Source: Deltaproteobacteria bacterium (GTDB lineage: Bacteria > Desulfobacterota > Desulfuromonadia > Geobacterales > Pseudopelobacteraceae). From it: a DNA stretch of 7,931 nt. The stretch spans positions 1 through 7,931 of the forward strand of contig JACRCG010000160.1 in NCBI GenBank assembly GCA_016219145.1. Direction: 5' to 3'. The notes below the pieces were generated by a model. That model ran no database searches. It saw only the letters and a list, made by a program, of their open reading frames with translations, and was not told where the DNA came from. Shown one piece after another: positions 1-5,923 of the stretch. Numbering within the stretch: position 1 is the first letter of the stretch; each line of letters begins with the position of its first letter. A program made the position numbers and the translations under genes.

Positions 1-687
1 ATCTGACGATGCAATCCGGGTAAAATCCTTGAATCCGCCGGCCGAATAAGAAAGGACATTCTCACCCTCGACATCTGCCGTTCCAACGGCATGCACCAGT
101 GCGTAGGCAATGGCATGAGGCAGGTGAGATATCTCGGCAAAAATCCTGTCGTGGTGCCCGGCTTCCATGCAGCAGACCTCCGCACCAGCGGCGCCCCAGA
201 GCTTTGAAACCGTTTCAAGAGCCGCGGCATCTGAATTTACTCCGGGCGTCAGTACGCAGCGACGCCCCTTGTATAGCCCGGCGAAAGCTGCAGCAGGGCC
301 GGAATGTTCCGTGCCGGCAATGGGATGACCGCCGATGAAACTGCATCCTGCGGGCATCAAAGCCTCACATTCGGACACGATGGAAGCCTTGACGCTGCCG
401 CCGTCAGTGACTATACAGCCCGGCAAAAGCACGGGCGCAATCTCACGAACAACTGAAGATATTGAACAGGATGGTACAGAAACGAAAACAACATCCGCTC
501 CGGATGCGGCACTGCGCGCATCTGCGGCAATTTCATCTATGATTCCAAGCTGGAGGGCACTCTCCAGATTGGAAGGATCAGAATCAGTACCGACAATACT
601 GCCGACCGCACCTGCCTTTCGCAAAGCAAGCGCAAATGAGCCGCCTATCAATCCAACACCCGCCACAGCAAGCCGATTAATGATCAT
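1..687 (-). CDS. tyrA: Prephenate dehydrogenase (TyrA), C-terminus cut off by window edge
   Basis: It oxidatively decarboxylates prephenate to 4-hydroxyphenylpyruvate with NAD(P)+, the committed step to tyrosine, in the cytoplasm. The visible 229 residues start at ATG 687. An N-terminal Rossmann fold opens with GVGLIGG (residues 10–16, the GxGxxG dinucleotide-binding loop). The family signature GGHPIAGTEHSG lies at 119–130; its His121 matches the catalytic His of TyrA proteins. A second conserved block, SHLPHA (187–192), and GGFKDFTRIA (217–226) belong to the helical dehydrogenase domain. The reading frame is still open at base 1, and the family is usually about 280–300 residues, so some 50–70 residues are missing. 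The start lies 12 bp after the pheA stop, with a modest TAGGAA ribosome binding site that overlaps that stop, so translation is probably coupled to pheA. There is no chorismate mutase or ACT domain in the visible part. Confidence 0.95.
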   Translation of the reverse strand, partial: MIINRLAVAGVGLIGGSFALALRKAGAVGSIVGTDSDPSNLESALQLGIIDEIAADARSAASGADVVFVSVPSCSISSVVREIAPVLLPGCIVTDGGSVKASIVSECEALMPAGCSFIGGHPIAGTEHSGPAAAFAGLYKGRRCVLTPGVNSDAAALETVSKLWGAAGAEVCCMEAGHHDRIFAEISHLPHAIAYALVHAVGTADVEGENVLSYSAGGFKDFTRIASSD

Positions 688-699
688 GGATACACGTTC

Positions 700-1779
700 C
701 TACAATGACCGCGGATATGATCCGAGAATCTTGAGGAATTGGCAGCAGTGCTGGAGTTCGTCAAGTGCGGCAGCCACATCGGGGTCAGAGAGATGTCCGG
801 ACAGATCCAGAAAGAAGATATATTCCCAGGCTTTTTTCTTGAAAGGGCGCGATTCAATCTTGGACAGATTTATTCCCCGTTTTGCAAAAGGCTCCAGCAT
901 CCGGCAAAGAATTCCCGGCTCATCCTTGACTGAAAAAAGCACCGACGTTTTATCATCGCCTGATCGGTCCGCCTCTTTGCGTGCAATCACCAGAAAGCGG
1001 GTGACGTTATTTACCTGATCTTCGATCCGGCTCCGCACCACCTTGAGATCGTAGAGGGATGCCGCCAGTTCGCTGGCAATGGCGGCAGAGGAGTAGTCGT
1101 CACTCACAATCTGGGCAGCAACCGCGGTAGAGGCCACGTCAACGGTCGGAACATTCGGCAGATTGTCATCCAGCCACTGTCGGCACTGGGCAATCGGCTG
1201 CGGATGCGAGTACACTTTTTTTATGTCTTCTATCCGGCCGGTTCGTGACAGCAGGTCATGATGAACTTCAAACATGATTTCTGCCGTAATCTTGAGCCCG
1301 CTCTCAACAAACATATCCAGGGTATGGGAAACGACCCCTTCGGTAGAGTTTTCAACAGGCACAACCCCGTACAGGGCCTTACCTTTCTCCACCTCTTCAA
1401 ACACAGCCGGTATGGATTTCTGCGGCACCAGTTCAGCGGAGAGGCCAAACTGGTGCATGGTTGCCAGATGGCTGAAGGTCGCTTTCGGTCCCAGAAATGC
1501 AACTTTCATCGGTGACTCAAGCGCGAGGCAGGCCGAAATTATTTCACGATAAACGCTTTTAAGGGCATCATTAGGAAACGGGCCCGGATTCTGATTCAGA
1601 AGGCGTTCGTAGATCTGCCGCTCGCGACCGGGCACATGAAAATCAAGATTATTGCCGGACTTCAGCCGTCCTACCTCAAGAACACATTTTGAACGCTCGT
1701 TAAGAAGCTCAAGAATACGATCATCAACCCTGTCAATAGCGGAACGCAGGTCCTGAATTGTAGAAATTTCTGTCTTCAA
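700..1779 (-). CDS. pheA: Bifunctional chorismate mutase / prephenate dehydratase (P-protein)
   Basis: It converts chorismate to prephenate and then to phenylpyruvate, the phenylalanine branch. Three domains are visible in 359 residues. An AroQ-type helical chorismate mutase (about 8–86) carries the RLKS and GRERQI segments that hold active-site Lys/Arg. A prephenate dehydratase domain (about 92–265) has AFLGPKATFSH, VPVENSTEG and the catalytic TRF triad (260–262). A C-terminal ACT domain (about 278–350) has GINLSKIESRP, the phenylalanine-sensing ESRP motif (309–312), so feedback inhibition by Phe is expected. There is no ATG near the N-terminus. I chose TTG at 1779 because AGGCGG (1786–1791) sits 6 bases before it. 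An in-frame TTG at 1809 would add 10 residues but has no clear ribosome binding site. It lies downstream of gcvT; a weak TTGCTT-N16-TTAAAT promoter (1853–1826) may add transcription. The tyrA gene follows after 12 bp. Confidence 0.95.
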   Translation of the reverse strand: MKTEISTIQDLRSAIDRVDDRILELLNERSKCVLEVGRLKSGNNLDFHVPGRERQIYERLLNQNPGPFPNDALKSVYREIISACLALESPMKVAFLGPKATFSHLATMHQFGLSAELVPQKSIPAVFEEVEKGKALYGVVPVENSTEGVVSHTLDMFVESGLKITAEIMFEVHHDLLSRTGRIEDIKKVYSHPQPIAQCRQWLDDNLPNVPTVDVASTAVAAQIVSDDYSSAAIASELAASLYDLKVVRSRIEDQVNNVTRFLVIARKEADRSGDDKTSVLFSVKDEPGILCRMLEPFAKRGINLSKIESRPFKKKAWEYIFFLDLSGHLSDPDVAAALDELQHCCQFLKILGSYPRSL

Positions 1780-1860
1780 TGAAAACCGCCTGGAGGGAAT
1801 CTGTTTCAAGCGAAATGGAGCGCCAATTTAAAGCATGGCACTGTAAAAAGCAACCTATAA

Positions 1861-2952
1861 TCAGGAGCGGACCGAGCCCTCCCGAAAGAAAGGCAATTCA
1901 CATACCGTGGCCTCCATGCTGACACGCTCGTGCCGGATCGTAACAGGTGAGCCGACCTGATATGCATCGCCGGTGACAAGTCCGATTCCTATACCGCAAC
2001 TGAGCATTGGAGAAAAAACTCCGCTGGTGACAGTCCCGACCGGACGATCTCCAGACAGAATTTCGTAGTGGTGGCGGGGTGAACGGCGACTGGAAACCTG
2101 AAAAGCGACTTTCCGGCGCTGGACGCCCTCCTCTTTCTGCCGCAGCAGCGCTTCCCTGCCTATGAATGCTTTATCAAAATTGACAAAGCTGCCGAGACCC
2201 GCTTCGAGCGGAGTAGTCTGCTCATCTATGTCGCTTCCGTACAGTGAATAGCCGACCTCCAGCCGTAATACGTCACGAGCCCCGAGTCCGGCCGGCTTTA
2301 CCCGTTCGTCTTCAAGCAGCAGATCCCATAACTCACAGACTTTACCGGCTGGAATGAATATCTCATAGCCAAGCTCTCCGGTATAGCCGGTGCGGCTTAC
2401 AATAGCCTCTGCTCCCAGGATATTCATGGTAATGAATTTGAAGTAGGGAATCGCGGATACCTGCTCGCCAAAAGCCGCAACCATAACATCTCTTGAAAGA
2501 GGCCCCTGAATGTCGAGCTTGCCGGTTGCATCGGTAATGTTTGTAAACGAGCCGCCCCGCAGTCGCTGACTGATAACGGCAAAGTCATTGTCGGCAGTAG
2601 CAGCGTTGACCACTATCATGACTTTGTCTTCGGCCAGACGAAATATGATCAGGTCATCAATGATACCCCCCTGCTGATTCAGCAGAAAACCGTAACGCGA
2701 GCGCCCGATCGGGATCGTTGCGACCGAAAACGTGAACACATCTTCCAGGCCTCCCGCCTCGAAGTCACCCTGAAAGATGAACTCACCCATATGGCAGATA
2801 TCGAAAAGAGCAGATTTCTGGCGGCACCAGGCGTGCTCTGCAATAATCCCTTCGTACTGGATCGGCATATCCCAGCCCCCAAAGGGCGCCATCAGGGCCT
2901 TTCGATCACGATGCCTGCTGTTAATCGGTGTAACCAGAGTCTGCTCTTCCAT
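1861..2952 (-). CDS. gcvT: Aminomethyltransferase, glycine cleavage system T protein
   Basis: It takes the aminomethyl group from lipoylated H protein and transfers the one-carbon unit to tetrahydrofolate, giving 5,10-methylene-THF and ammonia. The 363 residues match the usual T-protein length. N-terminal landmarks are FGGWDMPIQYEGI (24–36) and ALFDICHMGEF (48–58). GGIIDDLIIF (95–104) contains Asp100, which corresponds to the folate-binding catalytic Asp of characterised T proteins. Further on are RTGYTGELGYEIF (187–199), GLGARDVLRLE (222–232), the GCV_T C-terminal FIGREAL (263–269) and TSGVFSPMLSCGIGIG (309–324), where GVFSP replaces the more usual GTFSP. The start is ATG 2952 with GGAG 9 bases upstream. 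It lies 19 bp after the small secreted-protein gene and is followed by pheA, not by gcvH or gcvP. Other YgfZ/GcvT-like folate proteins are less likely because the catalytic Asp and full length are kept. Confidence 0.95.
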   Translation of the reverse strand: MEEQTLVTPINSRHRDRKALMAPFGGWDMPIQYEGIIAEHAWCRQKSALFDICHMGEFIFQGDFEAGGLEDVFTFSVATIPIGRSRYGFLLNQQGGIIDDLIIFRLAEDKVMIVVNAATADNDFAVISQRLRGGSFTNITDATGKLDIQGPLSRDVMVAAFGEQVSAIPYFKFITMNILGAEAIVSRTGYTGELGYEIFIPAGKVCELWDLLLEDERVKPAGLGARDVLRLEVGYSLYGSDIDEQTTPLEAGLGSFVNFDKAFIGREALLRQKEEGVQRRKVAFQVSSRRSPRHHYEILSGDRPVGTVTSGVFSPMLSCGIGIGLVTGDAYQVGSPVTIRHERVSMEATVCELPFFREGSVRS

Positions 2953-2971
2953 GTGCGGTTCTCCAGACAGT

Positions 2972-3460
2972 TTATTTGTGATGATGTGATAATTCCTTAT
3001 TAACTTTCTTTTGGCTGTGCCTGTTTTTTTTTGCGGTTACACCGGCGATGGAAAAAATATCGCTCAGCTGCATCTTCCAAACGCCCCCCTCATGGGTCAG
3101 TTTGAATTCCCGGGTACTCGACTCGGACGCATTCGGAGTGCCCTCCAGGCCGACCTTGACATAGATCGTCGCCTCAGTGCGCTTTTCGTTCAGCACTTTG
3201 AAATTTTCCATCTTCTGCCAGCAACAGGCCGGGCGAACATTCGTATGGTGCATTTTTTTCACAAAAACTTCTCTGGATGTCTTGCCACGACGTGCCAATC
3301 TTTCGAAAAGCTGTTCGTAGCGACCTTCCCGCCACAGATCGAGCGTATCGGACATTGACTGTTCCAGCAGCTGTGCGCTGTCGCTGGCACACACCGGCAG
3401 GGAAGCCGCCAGCATAAGAAAAAGACCGACTGCTACCGCCGGAACTAATCGAAGATTCAT
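2972..3460 (-). CDS. Small secreted/periplasmic protein of unknown function
   Basis: I do not recognise this 162-residue protein as a named family. Residues 1–25 form a clear signal peptide: MNLR, then a hydrophobic stretch (VPAVAVGLFLMLAASL) and probable signal peptidase I cleavage after VCA (25/26). The Cys is not in a proper lipobox. The mature part begins with a helix-like segment (DTLDLWREGRYEQLFERLARRGKTS, about 39–62), then CCW (79–81) and alternating strand-like stretches (FKVLNEKRTEATIYVKVGLEG and TREFKLTHEGGVWKM). This pattern would suit a small NTF2-like or similar alpha+beta fold, but that is inference. The C-terminus is basic and polar, ending in HHHK. I chose ATG 3460 because a perfect AGGAGG (3466–3471) lies 5 bases before it; a longer frame to 3535 lacks a site and would bury the signal peptide. 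It is the first gene of the unit leading into gcvT. Codons 142–145 contain a run of nine A. Confidence 0.8.
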   Translation of the reverse strand: MNLRLVPAVAVGLFLMLAASLPVCASDSAQLLEQSMSDTLDLWREGRYEQLFERLARRGKTSREVFVKKMHHTNVRPACCWQKMENFKVLNEKRTEATIYVKVGLEGTPNASESSTREFKLTHEGGVWKMQLSDIFSIAGVTAKKNRHSQKKVNKELSHHHK

Positions 3461-3484
3461 TTCGGCCTCCTGCATTTTTTTTGC

Positions 3485-3513
3485 ATCGTAGTGCAAATAG
3501 AGTTCTCGCGCAA
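3485..3513 (-). promoter_or_regulatory. Possible promoter of the secreted-protein–gcvT–pheA–tyrA unit
   Basis: On the minus strand TTGCGC (3513–3508) and TACGAT (3490–3485) are spaced by 17 bases, roughly 25 bases before the minus-strand start codon at 3460 and its AGGAGG site. The match to the sigma-70 consensus is only moderate. The position is right for the first gene of the unit, and the opposite gene's promoter lies further right, so the two would diverge. Confidence 0.35.
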
Positions 3514-3552
3514 CTTCAAAAGAGGCGTATGGCAATCATCAGATTCAGGCGC

Positions 3553-3580
3553 TTGATAAATAATGTAAATGATGTAGAAT
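3553..3580 (+). promoter_or_regulatory. Likely sigma-70-type promoter of the GAF–HD-GYP gene
   Basis: TTGATA (3553–3558) and TAGAAT (3575–3580) are 16 bases apart. Each matches five of six consensus bases. Transcription would begin near 3587, leaving a leader of about 26 bases before ATG 3613. This supports the shorter start of the downstream gene, because the longer reading frame would begin upstream of the transcript. Confidence 0.55.
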
Positions 3581-3612
3581 GCCTGAACTTGGCGGAGCGG
3601 AAGGGGCATGCT

Positions 3613-4848
3613 ATGAATTGTCAGGACGATAAACTACGCAAAATCATTGACCTGGGATTTGAAATTTCCCAGATCAAGGACATAGACCTGCTGCTGGAGA
3701 AAGTTCTCAGCGAGGCCAGGGAATTTACCAACTGCGATGCCGGTTCGATCTATGTCAGGGAGGGCGATAACCTTAAATTCAGCTATGCCCAGAACGACAC
3801 CATGCAGAAACAACTCCCGCCCGGGAGAAAACTCCCCTACTCCACCTTCACCGTCCCTATCAACAACAACTCAATTGCCGGTTATGTGGCGTCAAACGGC
3901 TCCATCCTCAATATTGCCGATGTGTATGAAGTTGGCGACTCGTTCCCGTTTTCTTTCAACCGCTCATATGACGACCTGACAGGCTATCGCACCAGTTCCA
4001 TGCTGACCATCCCGCTTAAGAACTTTCGGGATGATATCATCGGAGTCCTGCAGCTGATAAATGCCAAGGATAACAAGGGAAATGTAAGGCCGTTCGTACA
4101 TGACGACGAGGATCTGATTATTTACTTCGCCAACAATGCCGCGACCGCGATCGAGCGCGCCAAAATGACTCGCGAAATCATCCTGCGCATGAACAAGATG
4201 GCCGAATTGCGAGATCCAAAAGAAACCGGCCCTCATGTAAACCGGGTAGCGGCGTATTCCGTTGCCCTGTACGAAGCATGGGCGATAAAAAAAGGGCTGC
4301 CGCAGGACGAAATCGACAAGAACCGGGATGTTCTGCGTATGTCGGCCATGCTGCACGATGTTGGAAAAGTTGCCATCTCTGATATGATCCTGAAAAAACC
4401 GGGACGGTTCACACCTGAGGAATTTCAGGTAATGAAGCTGCATACGCTCTTCGGAGCCAATCTGTTTGCGGATATTTACTCGGATTTCGACGAATCAGCC
4501 GCCATAGTGGCCATCAACCACCATGAAAGATGGGACGGCAAGGGGTACCCCGGCTATATTGACTCTCATACTCAACAGCCGCTGCCTGGTTATGAGACGG
4601 AGACCGGGGGCGCACGTGGCAAGCAGGGCGAGGAGATTCCGCTCTTTGGCCGGATAGTGGCCCTGGCCGACGTATATGATGCCCTTTCATGCCGCAGATG
4701 TTACAAGGAGGCCTGGGACGAAAGTGAAGTTCTGCAGAACATTCGCGAAGAATCCGGGAAGCAGTTTGATCCGGAGCTGGTTGAAGTTTTTCTGGAGTGC
4801 GTGGATACCTTCCGCCAGATTGAAAAACTCTACCCCGACCACGAATAG
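3613..4848 (+). CDS. GAF–HD-GYP signalling protein, probable cyclic-di-GMP phosphodiesterase
   Basis: The 411 residues contain an N-terminal GAF sensor domain (about 20–182; NCDAGSIYV at 40–48, LTIPLKNFRDDIIGVLQLIN at 131–150) joined by a short helix to an HD-GYP domain (about 193–405). HD-GYP landmarks are DPKETGPHVNRV (201–212), the HD pair in LHDVGKVAISD (247–257), H277, HHERWDGKGYPG (303–314, with the GYP motif) and RIVALADVYDAL (347–358). All expected metal-binding positions appear present, so hydrolysis of c-di-GMP is likely. Between GYPG and the usual GEEIPLFGRI there are about 24 residues (315–338), roughly 20 more than the minimal family form. No signal peptide or membrane segment is seen, so it is cytoplasmic and the GAF ligand is unknown. 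There is no receiver domain. I chose ATG 3613, which has AAGGGG (3601–3606) 6 bases upstream and a promoter at 3553–3580. An alternative ATG at 3529 would add 28 residues. Confidence 0.92.
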   Translation: MNCQDDKLRKIIDLGFEISQIKDIDLLLEKVLSEAREFTNCDAGSIYVREGDNLKFSYAQNDTMQKQLPPGRKLPYSTFTVPINNNSIAGYVASNGSILNIADVYEVGDSFPFSFNRSYDDLTGYRTSSMLTIPLKNFRDDIIGVLQLINAKDNKGNVRPFVHDDEDLIIYFANNAATAIERAKMTREIILRMNKMAELRDPKETGPHVNRVAAYSVALYEAWAIKKGLPQDEIDKNRDVLRMSAMLHDVGKVAISDMILKKPGRFTPEEFQVMKLHTLFGANLFADIYSDFDESAAIVAINHHERWDGKGYPGYIDSHTQQPLPGYETETGGARGKQGEEIPLFGRIVALADVYDALSCRRCYKEAWDESEVLQNIREESGKQFDPELVEVFLECVDTFRQIEKLYPDHE

Positions 4849-4886
4849 AGCAGTCCCGCATTGCTGACGCCAGATACACTTTGCAG

Positions 4887-4917
4887 TTGACAAACAGCCC
4901 CACTCTTGGCATTTATA
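4887..4917 (+). promoter_or_regulatory. Weak candidate promoter of the tRNA-Gly gene
   Basis: A perfect TTGACA (4887–4892) lies 19 bases before TTTATA (4912–4917), in the right place to transcribe the tRNA at 4927. The spacing is longer than ideal and the transcript would begin almost at the mature 5' end, so the exact -10 element is uncertain. Confidence 0.3.
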
Positions 4918-4926
4918 CGGTCCTAC

Positions 4927-5001
<75 letters not shown>

Positions 5002-5008
5002 TAAAATC

Positions 5009-5041
5009 AAGAGGTTAGGCTAACAGCTTAACCTCTTTTTT
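5009..5041 (+). terminator. Rho-independent terminator of tRNA-Gly
   Basis: A 9-bp stem pairs AAGAGGTTA (5009–5017) with TAACCTCTT (5029–5037) across an 11-base loop. A run of six T follows (5036–5041, overlapping the stem base). It begins 7 bases after the tRNA CCA end. Confidence 0.85.
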
Positions 5042-5058
5042 ATTGTTATCTTGCCTCT

Positions 5059-5083
5059 TGCATCCGTTTTTGCATCCGTTTGT
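5059..5083 (+). repeat. Tandem TGCATCCG repeat, first pair
   Basis: Two copies of TGCATCCGTTT begin at 5059 and 5071, spaced by exactly 12 bases. The same arrangement returns in the same orientation at 5308–5331. Paired direct repeats of this size next to a tRNA would suit arm-type binding sites of an integrase or excisionase; this is inference from position alone. Confidence 0.5.
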
Positions 5084-5307
5084 ATTTGAGATAACAAGAA
5101 ATACTCTGAGACGTTTTGAAAGCTGAGGCGACAACTACACGTTATTCACTGCCGATATAATCCTTGAAATTTTGAATTAATGGCCTGTAGAACTGGTTCG
5201 GTGGTTGAACAGATACAGAGACCGGCTTTGAAAGGGTGTTTATTGATAGGTGCGGTGGGATGATAGTTGATGTTATTCCGCCTTTTGCCTGTTTCTTAAG
5301 AGCGATT

Positions 5308-5331
5308 TGCATCCGATTATGCATCTGTTTT
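5308..5331 (+). repeat. Tandem TGCATCCG repeat, second (degenerate) pair
   Basis: TGCATCCGATTA begins at 5308 and TGCATCTGTTTT at 5320, again a 12-base period. Together they repeat the pair at 5059–5083 in the same orientation, about 249 bases away, with a few substitutions. Confidence 0.45.
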
Positions 5332-5435
5332 CTTGCTAACATACTAAAATATAAGCTAAATATGAGGTAAGCCGAACTCTATAAATACGTTGACGTGGAT
5401 AATGATACGAGTTTCGCACTAAGATCCGAATAAAT

Positions 5436-5470
5436 AAAGTGGGTGGTCCCATAAGGACGCCCACTTTTTT
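5436..5470. terminator. Strong bidirectional hairpin terminator downstream of HU gene
   Basis: AAAGTGGG (5436–5443) pairs with CCCACTTT (5460–5467), and inside it GTCC pairs with GGAC around the loop CATAA, with a small TG/G internal bulge. On the plus strand it ends in six T. On the minus strand it ends in TTTATTTATT. It lies about 65 bases after the HU stop codon, so its likely job is to end the minus-strand HU transcript. Confidence 0.85.
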
Positions 5471-5534
5471 AAATATCGACAGTTATTTATGCTGGCTCTG
5501 CCGGTTGTTGTAAGCGATGGTTCTTTAGTTAAGC

Positions 5535-5837
5535 CTATTTCTTCTTAGCCGCAGCTTTTGCTGGTTTTGCATTCAAATCTTTCAGAGATTTACCAGGAGT
5601 GAATTTGCCATTGGTTTTGGCCTCAATCTTGATGGCCTTACCAGTCTGTGGATTCCTGCCTGTACGAGCAGCACGGGTCACAGCGCTGAAAGTCCCGAAG
5701 CCGACAAGAGTCACCTTGTCTCCTGCTTTGACTGCGGCGGTAGTGGCTGCAATGAAACTGTTGAGAGCCTTCTCGGCTTGTACCTTTGTCAGTTCAGCAT
5801 CTTCTGCAATTTTTGCTACGAGTTCTACCTTTGTCAT
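5535..5837 (-). CDS. hup: HU-family nucleoid DNA-binding protein
   Basis: It is a small dimeric protein that bends and compacts DNA in the nucleoid. The 100 residues begin MTKVELVAKIAEDAELTKVQAEKAL, the usual HU helical dimerisation part. Then come VTLVGFGTF (42–50) and the beta-arm signature GRNPQTGKAIKI (60–71), where Pro63 is the DNA-intercalating residue. FTPGKSLKDL (79–88) ends the fold. A short Lys/Ala tail (KPAKAAAKKK, 91–100) makes it about 10 residues longer than the standard 90. The start is ATG 5837, with GGAGGAGG just upstream (5842–5849); a longer frame to 5897 would run over the promoter. It is monocistronic: its own promoter and terminator flank it, and hipA ends 86 bp upstream on the same strand. 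HU and IHF share this fold; the sequence reads more like HU than IHF alpha or beta. Confidence 0.95.
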   Translation of the reverse strand: MTKVELVAKIAEDAELTKVQAEKALNSFIAATTAAVKAGDKVTLVGFGTFSAVTRAARTGRNPQTGKAIKIEAKTNGKFTPGKSLKDLNAKPAKAAAKKK

Positions 5838-5867
5838 AGTTCCTCCTCCGGAAATTTGATTTACACG

Positions 5868-5897
5868 GTTATATCGCAATTTATTCGCGGACTTCAA
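5868..5897 (-). promoter_or_regulatory. Likely promoter of the HU gene
   Basis: On the minus strand TTGAAG (5897–5892) and TATAAC (5873–5868) are 18 bases apart. Transcription would begin near 5861, giving a leader of about 24 bases that contains the strong GGAGGAGG ribosome binding site. It fits in the 86-bp gap between the hipA stop and the HU start. Confidence 0.5.
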
Positions 5898-5923
5898 TCA
5901 ACATCTTCTCGTCACATCAAGAC

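Larger units (their letters stand above)
5044..5435. other. AT-rich gene-poor stretch behind tRNA-Gly
   Basis: I find no convincing gene here. The only open frame of note is on the minus strand at 5142–5342 (66 codons, ATG 5342). It has no ribosome binding site and its product resembles no family I know. The stretch looks visibly richer in A and T than the genes on the left and carries two pairs of TGCATCCG-type repeats (5059–5083 and 5308–5331). It may be the edge of an integrated element or the remains of one, but no integrase motif is seen. Confidence 0.5.

Noticed and set aside
99..1018. Plus-strand open frames at 99–338 and 335–1018
   Set aside because: They lie antisense to tyrA and pheA, whose motifs are unmistakable; the products are Arg/Ser/Pro-rich with no family features.
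3481..3612. Longer N-terminus for the GAF–HD-GYP protein
   Set aside because: The extra residues precede the GAF domain without homology-like features and would start upstream of the TTGATA/TAGAAT promoter; ATG 3613 has the better ribosome binding site.
5142..5342. 66-codon minus-strand frame behind tRNA-Gly
   Set aside because: It has no ribosome binding site, its product has no recognisable motif, and its start overlaps the TGCATCCG repeat; kept only as part of the gene-poor stretch.
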